A stretch of 38,119 nucleotides of DNA from positions 1-38,119 of the forward strand of contig DYDA01000019.1 of NCBI GenBank assembly GCA_020718105.1, given 5' to 3'. A program made the translations under genes and the position numbers. The stretch is from Micavibrio sp. (GTDB lineage Bacteria; Pseudomonadota; Alphaproteobacteria; UBA9219). Below the pieces are notes generated by a model, which made no database searches, had not been told where the DNA came from, and was given only the letters and a program-made list of their open reading frames with translations. Of this stretch, positions 31,595 through 38,119 are shown in pieces (the first letter of the stretch is position 1; each line of letters opens with the position of its first letter).

Positions 31595-31608
31595 TTATCC
31601 ACTCAATT
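31595..31608 (+). repeat. 14-bp direct repeat, left copy
   Basis: TTATCCACTCAATT, identical to 32192-32205. The two copies bracket the DUF3489-like gene. The first nine bases differ from a DnaA box in one position. Confidence 0.6.
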
Positions 31609-31633
31609 AGGGATCATAAGATTGCGAAGAACA

Positions 31634-31666
31634 GCGCGGATTGATTGTTTGATAATCAACCCGCGC
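31634..31666 (-). terminator. Strong hairpin after the DUF3489-like gene
   Basis: GCGCGGATTGATT (31634-31646) and AATCAACCCGCGC (31654-31666) pair 12 of 13 around a 7-base loop, 8 bases past the stop. The T run after it on the minus strand is poor, so it may be a weak terminator or a regulator site. Confidence 0.5.
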
Positions 31667-31673
31667 CGCATGA

Positions 31674-32087
31674 TCATTTTATTGCTAGGGTTTCCACGAT
31701 TTTATAGCTGCGTTTCCCGCCTTTCGGCTTTTCGGAAACGATTTGGTAACCACGTTTCTTGCCGAGCGCGTGCGAGATGGCGGCGCGCGCGGTGTGTTTT
31801 TGCCAACCTGTCGCGTCGGTAATCTCGTCAATAGTCGCGCCGTTTGGGCGACTAAGAAGTGCGATCACGTGCGTAAGTTTGGTTTCTTTAATCGGTTTGT
31901 CGTTTGTCGGCTCCATGACCGCGACGGCGGCAAGACCCGCCTGCATCGGTGCGGAGAGTTTGCTTTCGTCAATGGGGCTGCGTGCCTTGCCGTTGCTCTT
32001 GGGTGTGGATAGTCCGTTGCTCTTGATGGGCTTTTTGACCAGCTTCACGGGCTTGGCTTTACTTGGTGTTTTGGACTTTTTCGGCAT
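31674..32087 (-). CDS. DUF3489-like protein
   Basis: This is a 137-aa protein with a Lys/Pro/Ser-rich basic N-terminal half (about 45 residues, likely disordered or DNA-binding). A winged-helix-like domain follows at residues 70-130: KLTHVIALLSRPNGATIDEI, then WQKHTARAAISHALGKKRG. From memory this is DUF3489, frequent in alphaproteobacterial mobile elements and of unknown function. AGGAG lies before the ATG. It is bracketed by a 14-bp direct repeat. Confidence 0.75.
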   Translation of the reverse strand: MPKKSKTPSKAKPVKLVKKPIKSNGLSTPKSNGKARSPIDESKLSAPMQAGLAAVAVMEPTNDKPIKETKLTHVIALLSRPNGATIDEITDATGWQKHTARAAISHALGKKRGYQIVSEKPKGGKRSYKIVETLAIK

Positions 32088-32191
32088 AAGCGTTCTCCTT
32101 GAAAAGTTGTTGTCTTAAATGCGCCGCGACTGCTCTGCGCTTCGCGCAATCGCGACTGCGGTCGATGACATGAACGCTTCATTCGCAGCAC

Positions 32192-32205
32192 TTATCCACT
32201 CAATT
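32192..32205 (+). repeat. 14-bp direct repeat, right copy
   Basis: This is the second exact copy of TTATCCACTCAATT, 597 bases from the first and upstream of the terminase. A 7-bp inverted repeat, CGATCAT-TTG-ATGATCG, follows at 32239-32255. Confidence 0.6.
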
Positions 32206-32290
32206 GTGAGCAATCAAATGGCTTTCTTCGGCTTATCCCGATCATTTGATGATCGTGCAACAAAGACGCGGGAGCGCAGGAATATGGCCC

Positions 32291-32827
32291 ATGGGAGTCA
32301 GTCAACGAGAATTCGCCGCGCTCTGGGGCAAAAGTCGCGGGGCTGTGCAAAAGGCCATCGCATCGGGGCGCGTTTCGCCTGAAGCCGATGGGACAATCGA
32401 TCCTGACAAGGCGCTTGCCGCGCTGAAGGTCAACACGGATCCCTCACAGGTTCGCGGTAAAAAGCGCATTCCCCAAGCCGCCCTTCAATCGCTGCAAGAA
32501 ACCTTGCAGGAGTCGGGACATGGCGCAGGCGGCGGCACAACCTTTGTTCAAGCGCGAACCGCGAACGAAGTGCTTAAAGCGCAAGAACGCAAACTGCGCG
32601 TTCAGAAACTTAAAGGGGAATTGATCGACCGTTCGTTGGCGACGGCTTTGGTTTATCAGATTGCGCGACAGGAACGCGATGCGTGGCAAATGTGGCCGAC
32701 CCGCGTTGCCGCTGCGCTGGCGGCGGAGATCGGCGTGGATACGCACCTTGTGCAAACCGCCCTTGAGAAATTCGTGCGCGAGCATTTGGGGCAACTCGCC
32801 GACATCAAGATCGATTTACGCGCATGA
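32291..32827 (+). CDS. Terminase small subunit (Nu1-like)
   Basis: This is a 178-aa protein with an N-terminal winged helix MGVSQREFAALWGKSRGAVQ that should bind the packaging site. A linker follows, then a helical region (NEVLKAQERKLRVQKLKGEL) and a C-terminal part (WQMWPTRVAAALAAEIGVD) common to phage DNA-packaging proteins. The frame begins at 32246, but the HTH and the AGGA site favour 32291. Its stop overlaps the large subunit start (ATGA), the typical packaging pair. Confidence 0.85.
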   Translation: MGVSQREFAALWGKSRGAVQKAIASGRVSPEADGTIDPDKALAALKVNTDPSQVRGKKRIPQAALQSLQETLQESGHGAGGGTTFVQARTANEVLKAQERKLRVQKLKGELIDRSLATALVYQIARQERDAWQMWPTRVAAALAAEIGVDTHLVQTALEKFVREHLGQLADIKIDLRA

Positions 32828-34758
32828 TCGTCATTAGTGAAACACTCGCCTCGTTCGACGGCGCGGACGAGATCCTGCGCGGCTGGGCAAGCGGCCTCAT
32901 GCCCGATCCATCTCACACCGTTTCGTCATGGGCTGATGAAAACCGCATCCTGTCGCCGCGCGGCGCGAATGAAGCGGGACCGTGGCGCACAGAGCGAACG
33001 CCCTACTTGCGCGAGATCATGGATGCGTGGTCGCCGTCCTCGCCTTACCAGCGCATCGTTTTGATGAAGGGCGCGCAACTCGGCGGCTCGGAATGCGGCA
33101 ATAATTTCATCGGCTATGTCATTCATCACGCTCCCGGCCCGATGCTGGCCGTGCAACCGACCGTCGAGCTTGCGCGGCGCTTTAGCCAACAGCGCATCGA
33201 TCCGCTGATCGAGGAAAGCGTCATCTTGCGCGAGCGCGTGGCTCCTGCGCGGGCGCGGGATAGCGGCAACACCATTTTGTCAAAAGAGTTTCCCGGCGGC
33301 ATTCTGGTCATGACAGGCGCAAACAGCGCGGTCGGCCTGCGCTCGATGCCCGCAAGGTATCTTTTTCTGGACGAGATCGACGCTTATCCGGCAAGCGCTG
33401 GCGAAGAAGGCGATCCCGTGATGCTGGCCGAGGCGCGCACGCGCACCTTCTCGTGGCGGCGCAAAGTTTTCTTATGCTCGACGCCGACGATCAAAGGCAT
33501 CTCGCGCATTGAACAAGAATATGAGGCCAGCGACAGACGCAAATACTTCGTGCCGTGCCCTTTCTGCGGACACAAACAGACTTTGCTGTTCGAAAGATTG
33601 CGTTGGGAAAAAGGAAAGGCGGAAACCGTTGCGTACTCTTGCGATCATTGCGAAGCGCGGATTGAAGAACACCACAAGACGCGGATGCTGGCTGATGGAG
33701 AATGGCGGGCCGAGCGGGCGAGCGATGATCCTTTAACGGTCGGTTTTCACATCTCAAGCCTTTACTCGCCCTATGGCTGGATGAGTTGGGAGCGCATCGC
33801 CCGCGATTGGGAAGCTGCGCAAGGAAAAGATGAGTCCATGAAGAGCTTCAAAAACAGCGTGCTTGGCGAAACATGGGCCGAAAGCGGCGAAGCCCCCGAT
33901 TGGCAGGCTCTCTCGGATCGCTGCGAGGCCTATCGCATCGGGACGATCCCCGCGAAGGGCTTGTTCCTGACGGCGGGCGCGGACGTTCAGAAAGATCGCA
34001 TCGAGATCGACATTTGGGCGTGGGGGCGTGGCCTTGAAAGCTGGCTCATCGAACATATCGTCGTCTATGGCGGGCCGGACGATCAAACGGCATGGCAAAC
34101 GCTGACCGATCTACTGACACGGACATGGTCGCATGAAAACGGCGCGCGCTTGTCGATTGCAAAACTGGCCATCGACTCCGGTTTTGAAGCGCCGACCGTC
34201 TATGCATGGACGCGCCGGATGGGCGTAGGGCAAGTGATCGCCGTCAAAGGCATGGAAAGCTTCAATCGCGCAAGCCCCGTCTCCGGCCCCACCTATGTCG
34301 ATGCGACCGAAGGCGGGCGCAAGATCAAACGCGGCGCGAAACTTTGGATCGTCGCGGGATCAACCTTCAAGACGGAGACCTATCGTTTCTTGCGCCTTGC
34401 GCGACCTACTAAGGAAGAAATGAGCGAAGGCGCAGCCTATCTTCCCGGCACCATTCATCTGCCGGACGGCATCGATACCGAATGGATCAAACAGCTTACG
34501 GCTGAACAGCTTGTGACCGTCAAAACCAAGCGCGGATTTACGCGCCTCGAATGGCAAAAACTGCGCGCGAGGAACGAGGCGCTGGATTGCCGTGTGTACG
34601 CCCGCGCTGCCGCTTGGCTTCTTGGCATTGATCGCTTTTCGGAAGGCCGCTGGGACAGTCTTGAAGCAAGCGTTCAAAAAACGGTGGATCGCGATGAGAA
34701 AGCGCAAAGCCAGAAACCAGTCCAAGCCAGACGCATCATTCGGAGCAGTTATCTATGA
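32824..34758 (+). CDS. Terminase large subunit, GpA family
   Basis: This 644-aa DNA-packaging motor and nuclease is of the lambda GpA type. The N-terminal region has PWRTERTPYLREIMDAWS, the Walker A-like MKGAQLGGSE, the Walker B FLDEIDAYP and a motif III-like CSTPTIKG. A zinc-ribbon pair CPFC and CDHC lies at about residues 240-280. The C-terminal nuclease region includes TAGADVQKDRIEIDI. Length and order are normal. Confidence 0.95.
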   Translation: MIVISETLASFDGADEILRGWASGLMPDPSHTVSSWADENRILSPRGANEAGPWRTERTPYLREIMDAWSPSSPYQRIVLMKGAQLGGSECGNNFIGYVIHHAPGPMLAVQPTVELARRFSQQRIDPLIEESVILRERVAPARARDSGNTILSKEFPGGILVMTGANSAVGLRSMPARYLFLDEIDAYPASAGEEGDPVMLAEARTRTFSWRRKVFLCSTPTIKGISRIEQEYEASDRRKYFVPCPFCGHKQTLLFERLRWEKGKAETVAYSCDHCEARIEEHHKTRMLADGEWRAERASDDPLTVGFHISSLYSPYGWMSWERIARDWEAAQGKDESMKSFKNSVLGETWAESGEAPDWQALSDRCEAYRIGTIPAKGLFLTAGADVQKDRIEIDIWAWGRGLESWLIEHIVVYGGPDDQTAWQTLTDLLTRTWSHENGARLSIAKLAIDSGFEAPTVYAWTRRMGVGQVIAVKGMESFNRASPVSGPTYVDATEGGRKIKRGAKLWIVAGSTFKTETYRFLRLARPTKEEMSEGAAYLPGTIHLPDGIDTEWIKQLTAEQLVTVKTKRGFTRLEWQKLRARNEALDCRVYARAAAWLLGIDRFSEGRWDSLEASVQKTVDRDEKAQSQKPVQARRIIRSSYL

Positions 34759-34961
34759 CCTACACGACTTCCCAACGCGATGCCTTGCGCGCCGCCATTG
34801 CAAGCGGCGTCCTGCGCCTTTCCTATGACGGCAAGAATGTCGAATACAGATCCCTTGCCGATTTGAAGGCGGCTTTGGCGGAGGTGGAGCAAGGCCTCGC
34901 CAAGGACAGCGGCCAGCCGCAGACGCGCCGGATCAAGATTTACGCCGACAAAGATCTTTAA
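34755..34961 (+). CDS. gpW-like head-tail joining protein
   Basis: This is a 68-aa protein. Small size, position between GpA and the portal, and the pattern LRAAIASGVLRLSYDGKNVE, then YRSLADLKAALAEVE, are those of lambda gpW, which seals the head after packaging. It is coupled to GpA (ATGA). Confidence 0.9.
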   Translation: MTYTTSQRDALRAAIASGVLRLSYDGKNVEYRSLADLKAALAEVEQGLAKDSGQPQTRRIKIYADKDL

Positions 34962-34973
34962 GAAGGATTTCTC

Positions 34974-36503
34974 ATGAACCTGTTCTCTCGGCTCGGTGCG
35001 GCGGCTAAATATGCCGCAACCGGACGCTTAAGCATGTCCGCTTTGGCGGGCGGCTTTGAAGGCGCGATGCGTAAACGCAGGCTCCTTGGCTGGCAAGCAA
35101 CGCAAGAGAACATCAACTCTCTTATCGCAAGCGGCGGCGATCTTTTGCGCGCGCGGGCGCGGCAGATCGTGCGGTCTAACCCCTACGCCAACAACGCCGC
35201 GAACAGTTTTGTCGCCAACGCCGTGGGTGACGGCATCCGTCCGTCCAGCCTGATTGAAGATGTGAGCCTCAAACAGGACGTGCTTCAACTTTGGAAGGAT
35301 TGGGTTCTTGAGGCCGACGCCGATGGGCTGACAGATTTTTACGGTATGCAGGGGCTTGTGGCGAACGCGCTGTTCGAGGCGGGCGAATGTTTTGTGCGGT
35401 TTCGTCCGCGCCGTTTGTCCGATGGGCTGACGGTTCCGCTTCAGCTGCAACTTTTGGAGAGTGAAATGCTGCCGCTTTCCAAGATCGAGCTGGGGCCGAC
35501 AGGCAATGCTGTCCGGTGCGGGATCGAGTTCAACGGCATCGGCCAGCGCGTGGCCTATCATTTTTATCGCAAACATCCCGGCGACAGCACAGAAAACGGC
35601 AACAAGGGAGAGCTTGCCCGCGTTCCGGCTTCAGAAATCCTCCACATATATCGCCCGCAACGCCCCGGTCAGATCCGTGGCGTGCCGTGGATTGCCCCCG
35701 CGCTCGTCAAGCTCTATCTGCTCGATCAATATGACGATGCCGAACTGGATCGCAAGAAAGTCGCCGCCTTGTTTGCGGGTTTTATCACAAAGGACAATCA
35801 AGACGATAATCTTTTAGGCGCAAGCGCCCCTGACGAAACGGGCGCATCCCTCGCGGGTCTTTCCCCTGGCACCATGCAGGTTCTTTTGCCAGGTGAAAAC
35901 ATAACCTTTTCGACTCCTGCCGATGTCGGCGGCTCCTACGAGCCCTTTCAATACCGCAACATTCTGGCCGCCTGCGCCGCGATGGGCATGCCTTACACAA
36001 ACGTCACGGGCGATCTGAAAGCCGCCAATTATTCCAGCATCCGCGCGGGCACGGTCGAGTTCCGCCGCCGCCTGAACCAGTTTCAGGAAGCGACGCTGAT
36101 TTTCCAGCTTTGCCGTCCAATCTGGCAGCGGTGGCTGGAGACCGCTGTGCTCTCCGGTGCCTTGCGCTTGCAAGACTTTGCCAAAAACCCGCGCCCCTAC
36201 AATCGCGTGAAATGGATCAAGCCCAAATGGGAATGGGTCGATCCGCTTAAAGACAGGCAGGCCGAACAAATCGCGCAGGAAATGGGTTGGAAAGCGCCTT
36301 CCGACATTATCGAGGCCGAGGGCAACAATGTGGACGAGACGATGCAGCGCATTGCCGAAGACCAAGCCCGCATGAAGGCTCTCGGTATCAAAACGGGCGC
36401 ATCAAGCGCAGCGCCAACAGCGCAGTCCCAAGAAATGCCTGCTGACGAAAACGATCCAACCGATCCTTCCACCGACCCCGTAAAGAAAGACGACAACGCA
36501 TGA
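34974..36503 (+). CDS. Portal protein, lambda GpB family
   Basis: This 509-aa dodecameric portal forms the packaging channel and tail junction. Typical features are RARQIVRSNPYANNAANSFV, LFEAGECFVRFRPR, QLQLLESEMLP, GVPWIAPAL, the FEPFQY-like region (YEPFQYRN) and NYSSIRAGTVEFRR. The C-terminal tail is acidic. An AAGGA site precedes the ATG, 12 bases after gpW. It overlaps the protease gene (ATGA). Confidence 0.94.
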   Translation: MNLFSRLGAAAKYAATGRLSMSALAGGFEGAMRKRRLLGWQATQENINSLIASGGDLLRARARQIVRSNPYANNAANSFVANAVGDGIRPSSLIEDVSLKQDVLQLWKDWVLEADADGLTDFYGMQGLVANALFEAGECFVRFRPRRLSDGLTVPLQLQLLESEMLPLSKIELGPTGNAVRCGIEFNGIGQRVAYHFYRKHPGDSTENGNKGELARVPASEILHIYRPQRPGQIRGVPWIAPALVKLYLLDQYDDAELDRKKVAALFAGFITKDNQDDNLLGASAPDETGASLAGLSPGTMQVLLPGENITFSTPADVGGSYEPFQYRNILAACAAMGMPYTNVTGDLKAANYSSIRAGTVEFRRRLNQFQEATLIFQLCRPIWQRWLETAVLSGALRLQDFAKNPRPYNRVKWIKPKWEWVDPLKDRQAEQIAQEMGWKAPSDIIEAEGNNVDETMQRIAEDQARMKALGIKTGASSAAPTAQSQEMPADENDPTDPSTDPVKKDDNA

Positions 36504-37714
36504 ACCTGTTGCCCCATATCGCGGAGCGCGTCTTTGCCGCGCCGCTGATGATCGCACGCCCTAAACTCGACGTGATCCTTGGCGTTCTTGCGCCTCGTTT
36601 GCAAGGCAATCCCCTTGCGCCCAAAGAATCCGTCGCGCCGCGTTCTCTTTTTGAGGTCACGGCGGAAGGCGTTGCCATCATTCCGGTCGCCGGAACGCTT
36701 GTGCGGCGGGCGACGGGGCTTGAAGCGCAAAGCGGGCTGACCAGCTACGGAGGTCTTTCCGAGCAAGTTGCGGAGGCTACAGCCGATCCCTCCATCCGCG
36801 CCATTCTTCTTGATGTCGACAGCTCCGGCGGCGAGGCCGGAGGCGTGTTCGATCTGGCCGACCAGATTTTTGCGGCACGGCAGGTGAAACCCGTCTGGGC
36901 CGTCGCTAACGAGAGCGCCTTTTCGGCGGCTTATGCCTTGGCGGCTTCGGCAGAAAAGATTTACGTCACGCGCACGGGCGGCGTGGGCTCCATCGGCGTA
37001 ATCGCCGTGCATCTCGATCAAAGCCAAGCGGACGAACAGGATGGCTTTAAATACACGGCCATTTTCGCGGGCGAACATAAGAACGACTATTCCCCGCACG
37101 AACCGCTGACCGACCCCGCGCGCGCCTCTTTGCAAAAAGAAGTGGATCGCGTTTACGGCCTGTTCGCTCAAAGCGTCGCGCGCGGGCGCGGCCTGTCCCT
37201 TGAGGCCGTTCAAAAAACGGAAGCCGCCTTGCTCTTCGGCAAAGACGCGCTGACGGCAGGCCTCGCGGACAGGATCGGCACTCTCGAGGCCGCCTTAGCC
37301 GATTTAACGGCCTCTCTTTCTTCTCCCTTTAACAACCCCAGCAGAAAGGAACTATTTATGAGCAAACCGGAACAAAGCCCACCTATCGAGGCCAAGGAGG
37401 ATCTTCCCGATCTTGAAACGCTCAAGGCGGACTTACTCGAGAAAGCCCGTGCCGAAGCGAAAGCCGAAGCGATGGCCTATGTCGCCGAGGTGCATGATCT
37501 CTGCGCTTTAGCGGGCGCAGCGCATAGGGCTACGGATTTTATCGTCAAAGGCATGGCCATTGACGCTATCCGCCATGAACTCTTGGAGGCCAAAGCCAAA
37601 GCCTCTGAAACCACGACGTTGACGGGACACATCCCGCCTCAAGAGGCGCAAGCGGCAGCCAAGATCGATACGACTGCCATCTACGCCAAACGCAACAACA
37701 TGAAAGGAGACTAA
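36500..37714 (+). CDS. S49 prohead protease (GpC-like)
   Basis: In this 404-aa protein, residues ~1-270 form a ClpP/SppA-type S49 protease: VAGTLVRRA, ILLDVDSSGGEAGG, the nucleophile Ser in ANESAFSAAYALA, GGVGSIGV and GEHKNDYSP with the likely catalytic Lys. It cleaves scaffold and portal or connector during head maturation. The last 118 residues are a helical Lys/Glu/Ala-rich scaffold domain that also has its own start at 37358. Confidence 0.93.
   Translation: MNLLPHIAERVFAAPLMIARPKLDVILGVLAPRLQGNPLAPKESVAPRSLFEVTAEGVAIIPVAGTLVRRATGLEAQSGLTSYGGLSEQVAEATADPSIRAILLDVDSSGGEAGGVFDLADQIFAARQVKPVWAVANESAFSAAYALAASAEKIYVTRTGGVGSIGVIAVHLDQSQADEQDGFKYTAIFAGEHKNDYSPHEPLTDPARASLQKEVDRVYGLFAQSVARGRGLSLEAVQKTEAALLFGKDALTAGLADRIGTLEAALADLTASLSSPFNNPSRKELFMSKPEQSPPIEAKEDLPDLETLKADLLEKARAEAKAEAMAYVAEVHDLCALAGAAHRATDFIVKGMAIDAIRHELLEAKAKASETTTLTGHIPPQEAQAAAKIDTTAIYAKRNNMKGD
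37358..37714 (+). CDS. Nested scaffold protein (Nu3-like), in-frame internal start
   Basis: An ATG inside the protease gene, in the same frame, is preceded at 8 bases by GAAAGGAA. From there 118 residues (MSKPEQSPPIEAKEDLPD onward, with a long ALA/LYS/GLU helix) would be made separately. Lambda gene C contains the nested Nu3 scaffold in exactly this way, so I infer the same arrangement. Confidence 0.75.
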   Translation: MSKPEQSPPIEAKEDLPDLETLKADLLEKARAEAKAEAMAYVAEVHDLCALAGAAHRATDFIVKGMAIDAIRHELLEAKAKASETTTLTGHIPPQEAQAAAKIDTTAIYAKRNNMKGD

Positions 37715-37717
37715 CAC

Positions 37718-38119
37718 ATGACCGAAGTCAAAGAAGGCCAACACAAGGCGGAGTTTATCGTCACGGAAACAGAAGGCACGATCTCGCGGGAAACGGTCAC
37801 GCTTCTTGCGGGGCAAAACCTGAAAGCGGGCCATGTGCTCGGCAAAGTCTCGGTGGGCACAGCCTCCGCGCAAGCCTCAAGCGGCAACACAGGCAACGGC
37901 ACGATCTCCGCCATCACGGTGGGCGCAGGCGCGAAGGCGGGCAATTACAAAATCACCTGCATCGAGCCGATTGCGGGCAGCGGCGTCTTTGCCGTCGAGG
38001 ATCCTGACGGCATCACCATCGGCTCGGCGCACGTTGGCGCGGTCTTCACAGGGCCGATCAACTTTACGCTGACGGATGGAGCGACCGATTTTGTGGCGGG
38101 CGATCTCTTTACCGTCACG
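37718..38119 (+). CDS. gpD-like head decoration protein (partial)
   Basis: 134 codons are present, with no stop before the window end. The N-terminal pattern AEFIVTETEGTISRETVTL, then LLAGQNLKAGHVLGKV, matches the lambda gpD-like head decoration family (HDPD). A Gly/Ala-rich beta region follows, including FTGPINFTLTDGATDFVAGD. It trimerises on the capsid to stabilise it. AGGAG lies before the ATG. The major capsid gene should follow. Confidence 0.88.
   Translation, partial: MTEVKEGQHKAEFIVTETEGTISRETVTLLAGQNLKAGHVLGKVSVGTASAQASSGNTGNGTISAITVGAGAKAGNYKITCIEPIAGSGVFAVEDPDGITIGSAHVGAVFTGPINFTLTDGATDFVAGDLFTVT

Noticed and set aside
32119-32382. 87-codon plus-strand ORF before the terminase
   Set aside because: It starts in a repeat-rich non-coding region, overlaps the terminase small subunit in another frame and has no ribosome site.
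36197-37213. 338-codon minus-strand ORF
   Set aside because: It is antisense to the portal and protease genes, without a ribosome site or recognisable domain.

Overview
The window looks chromosomal and alphaproteobacterial. Three things point that way: a proton-translocating transhydrogenase split into three genes (pntAA, pntAB, pntB), an Nfu-type scaffold of alphaproteobacterial layout, and a zinc-ribbon/DUF3426 gene overlapping a CpdR-like single-domain response regulator. No 16S rRNA or other species-level marker is present, so I cannot name a genus.

Host part (1-13851). A minus-strand block carries the pnt operon, with an unfamiliar one-TM coiled-coil gene inserted in it, then an Nfu Fe-S scaffold, a bacterial PH-domain membrane protein, thioredoxin reductase and UDP-glucose 4-epimerase. 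A divergent plus-strand block follows: a double-LOG-fold nucleotide-binding protein, a cytosolic 5'-nucleotidase of the NT5C1 type, the zinc-ribbon/DUF3426 protein, the CpdR-like regulator, galU, two tandem paralogous genes of unknown function, and tRNA-Thr(GGT).

Prophage part (about 13852 to the right end, incomplete). A tyrosine integrase and an AlpA/Xis-like gene lie next to the tRNA and are read toward it, as expected for integration at tRNA-Thr. An immunity region follows: an XRE regulator, a leaderless CI-like repressor and a divergent Cro-like gene, tied together by related operator-like sites. Next comes a replication/recombination module: RuvC-like resolvase, Sak4/AAA-type ATPase, SSB-like protein, DEAD/DEAH helicase with zinc ribbon, a sigma-region-4-like protein, a Cas4-like Fe-S nuclease and a Toprim primase-helicase. 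It ends in an iteron-like repeat cluster that is a candidate replication origin. Between this module and the methyltransferases lies an approximately 400-bp array of strictly 10-bp-spaced direct repeats.

The methyltransferase stretch holds a C5-cytosine methyltransferase whose DNA is also open, and apparently conserved, in the +1 frame for 468 codons. A ParB-domain N6/N4 methyltransferase follows. Four small genes then run against the phage direction (a possible moron/accessory island). The last part is a lambda-type head module: terminase small and large subunits, gpW connector, GpB portal, S49 GpC protease with a nested Nu3-like scaffold start, and a gpD-like decoration protein cut by the window end.

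Family names below come from recognising motifs by eye and from memory; no database search was run.
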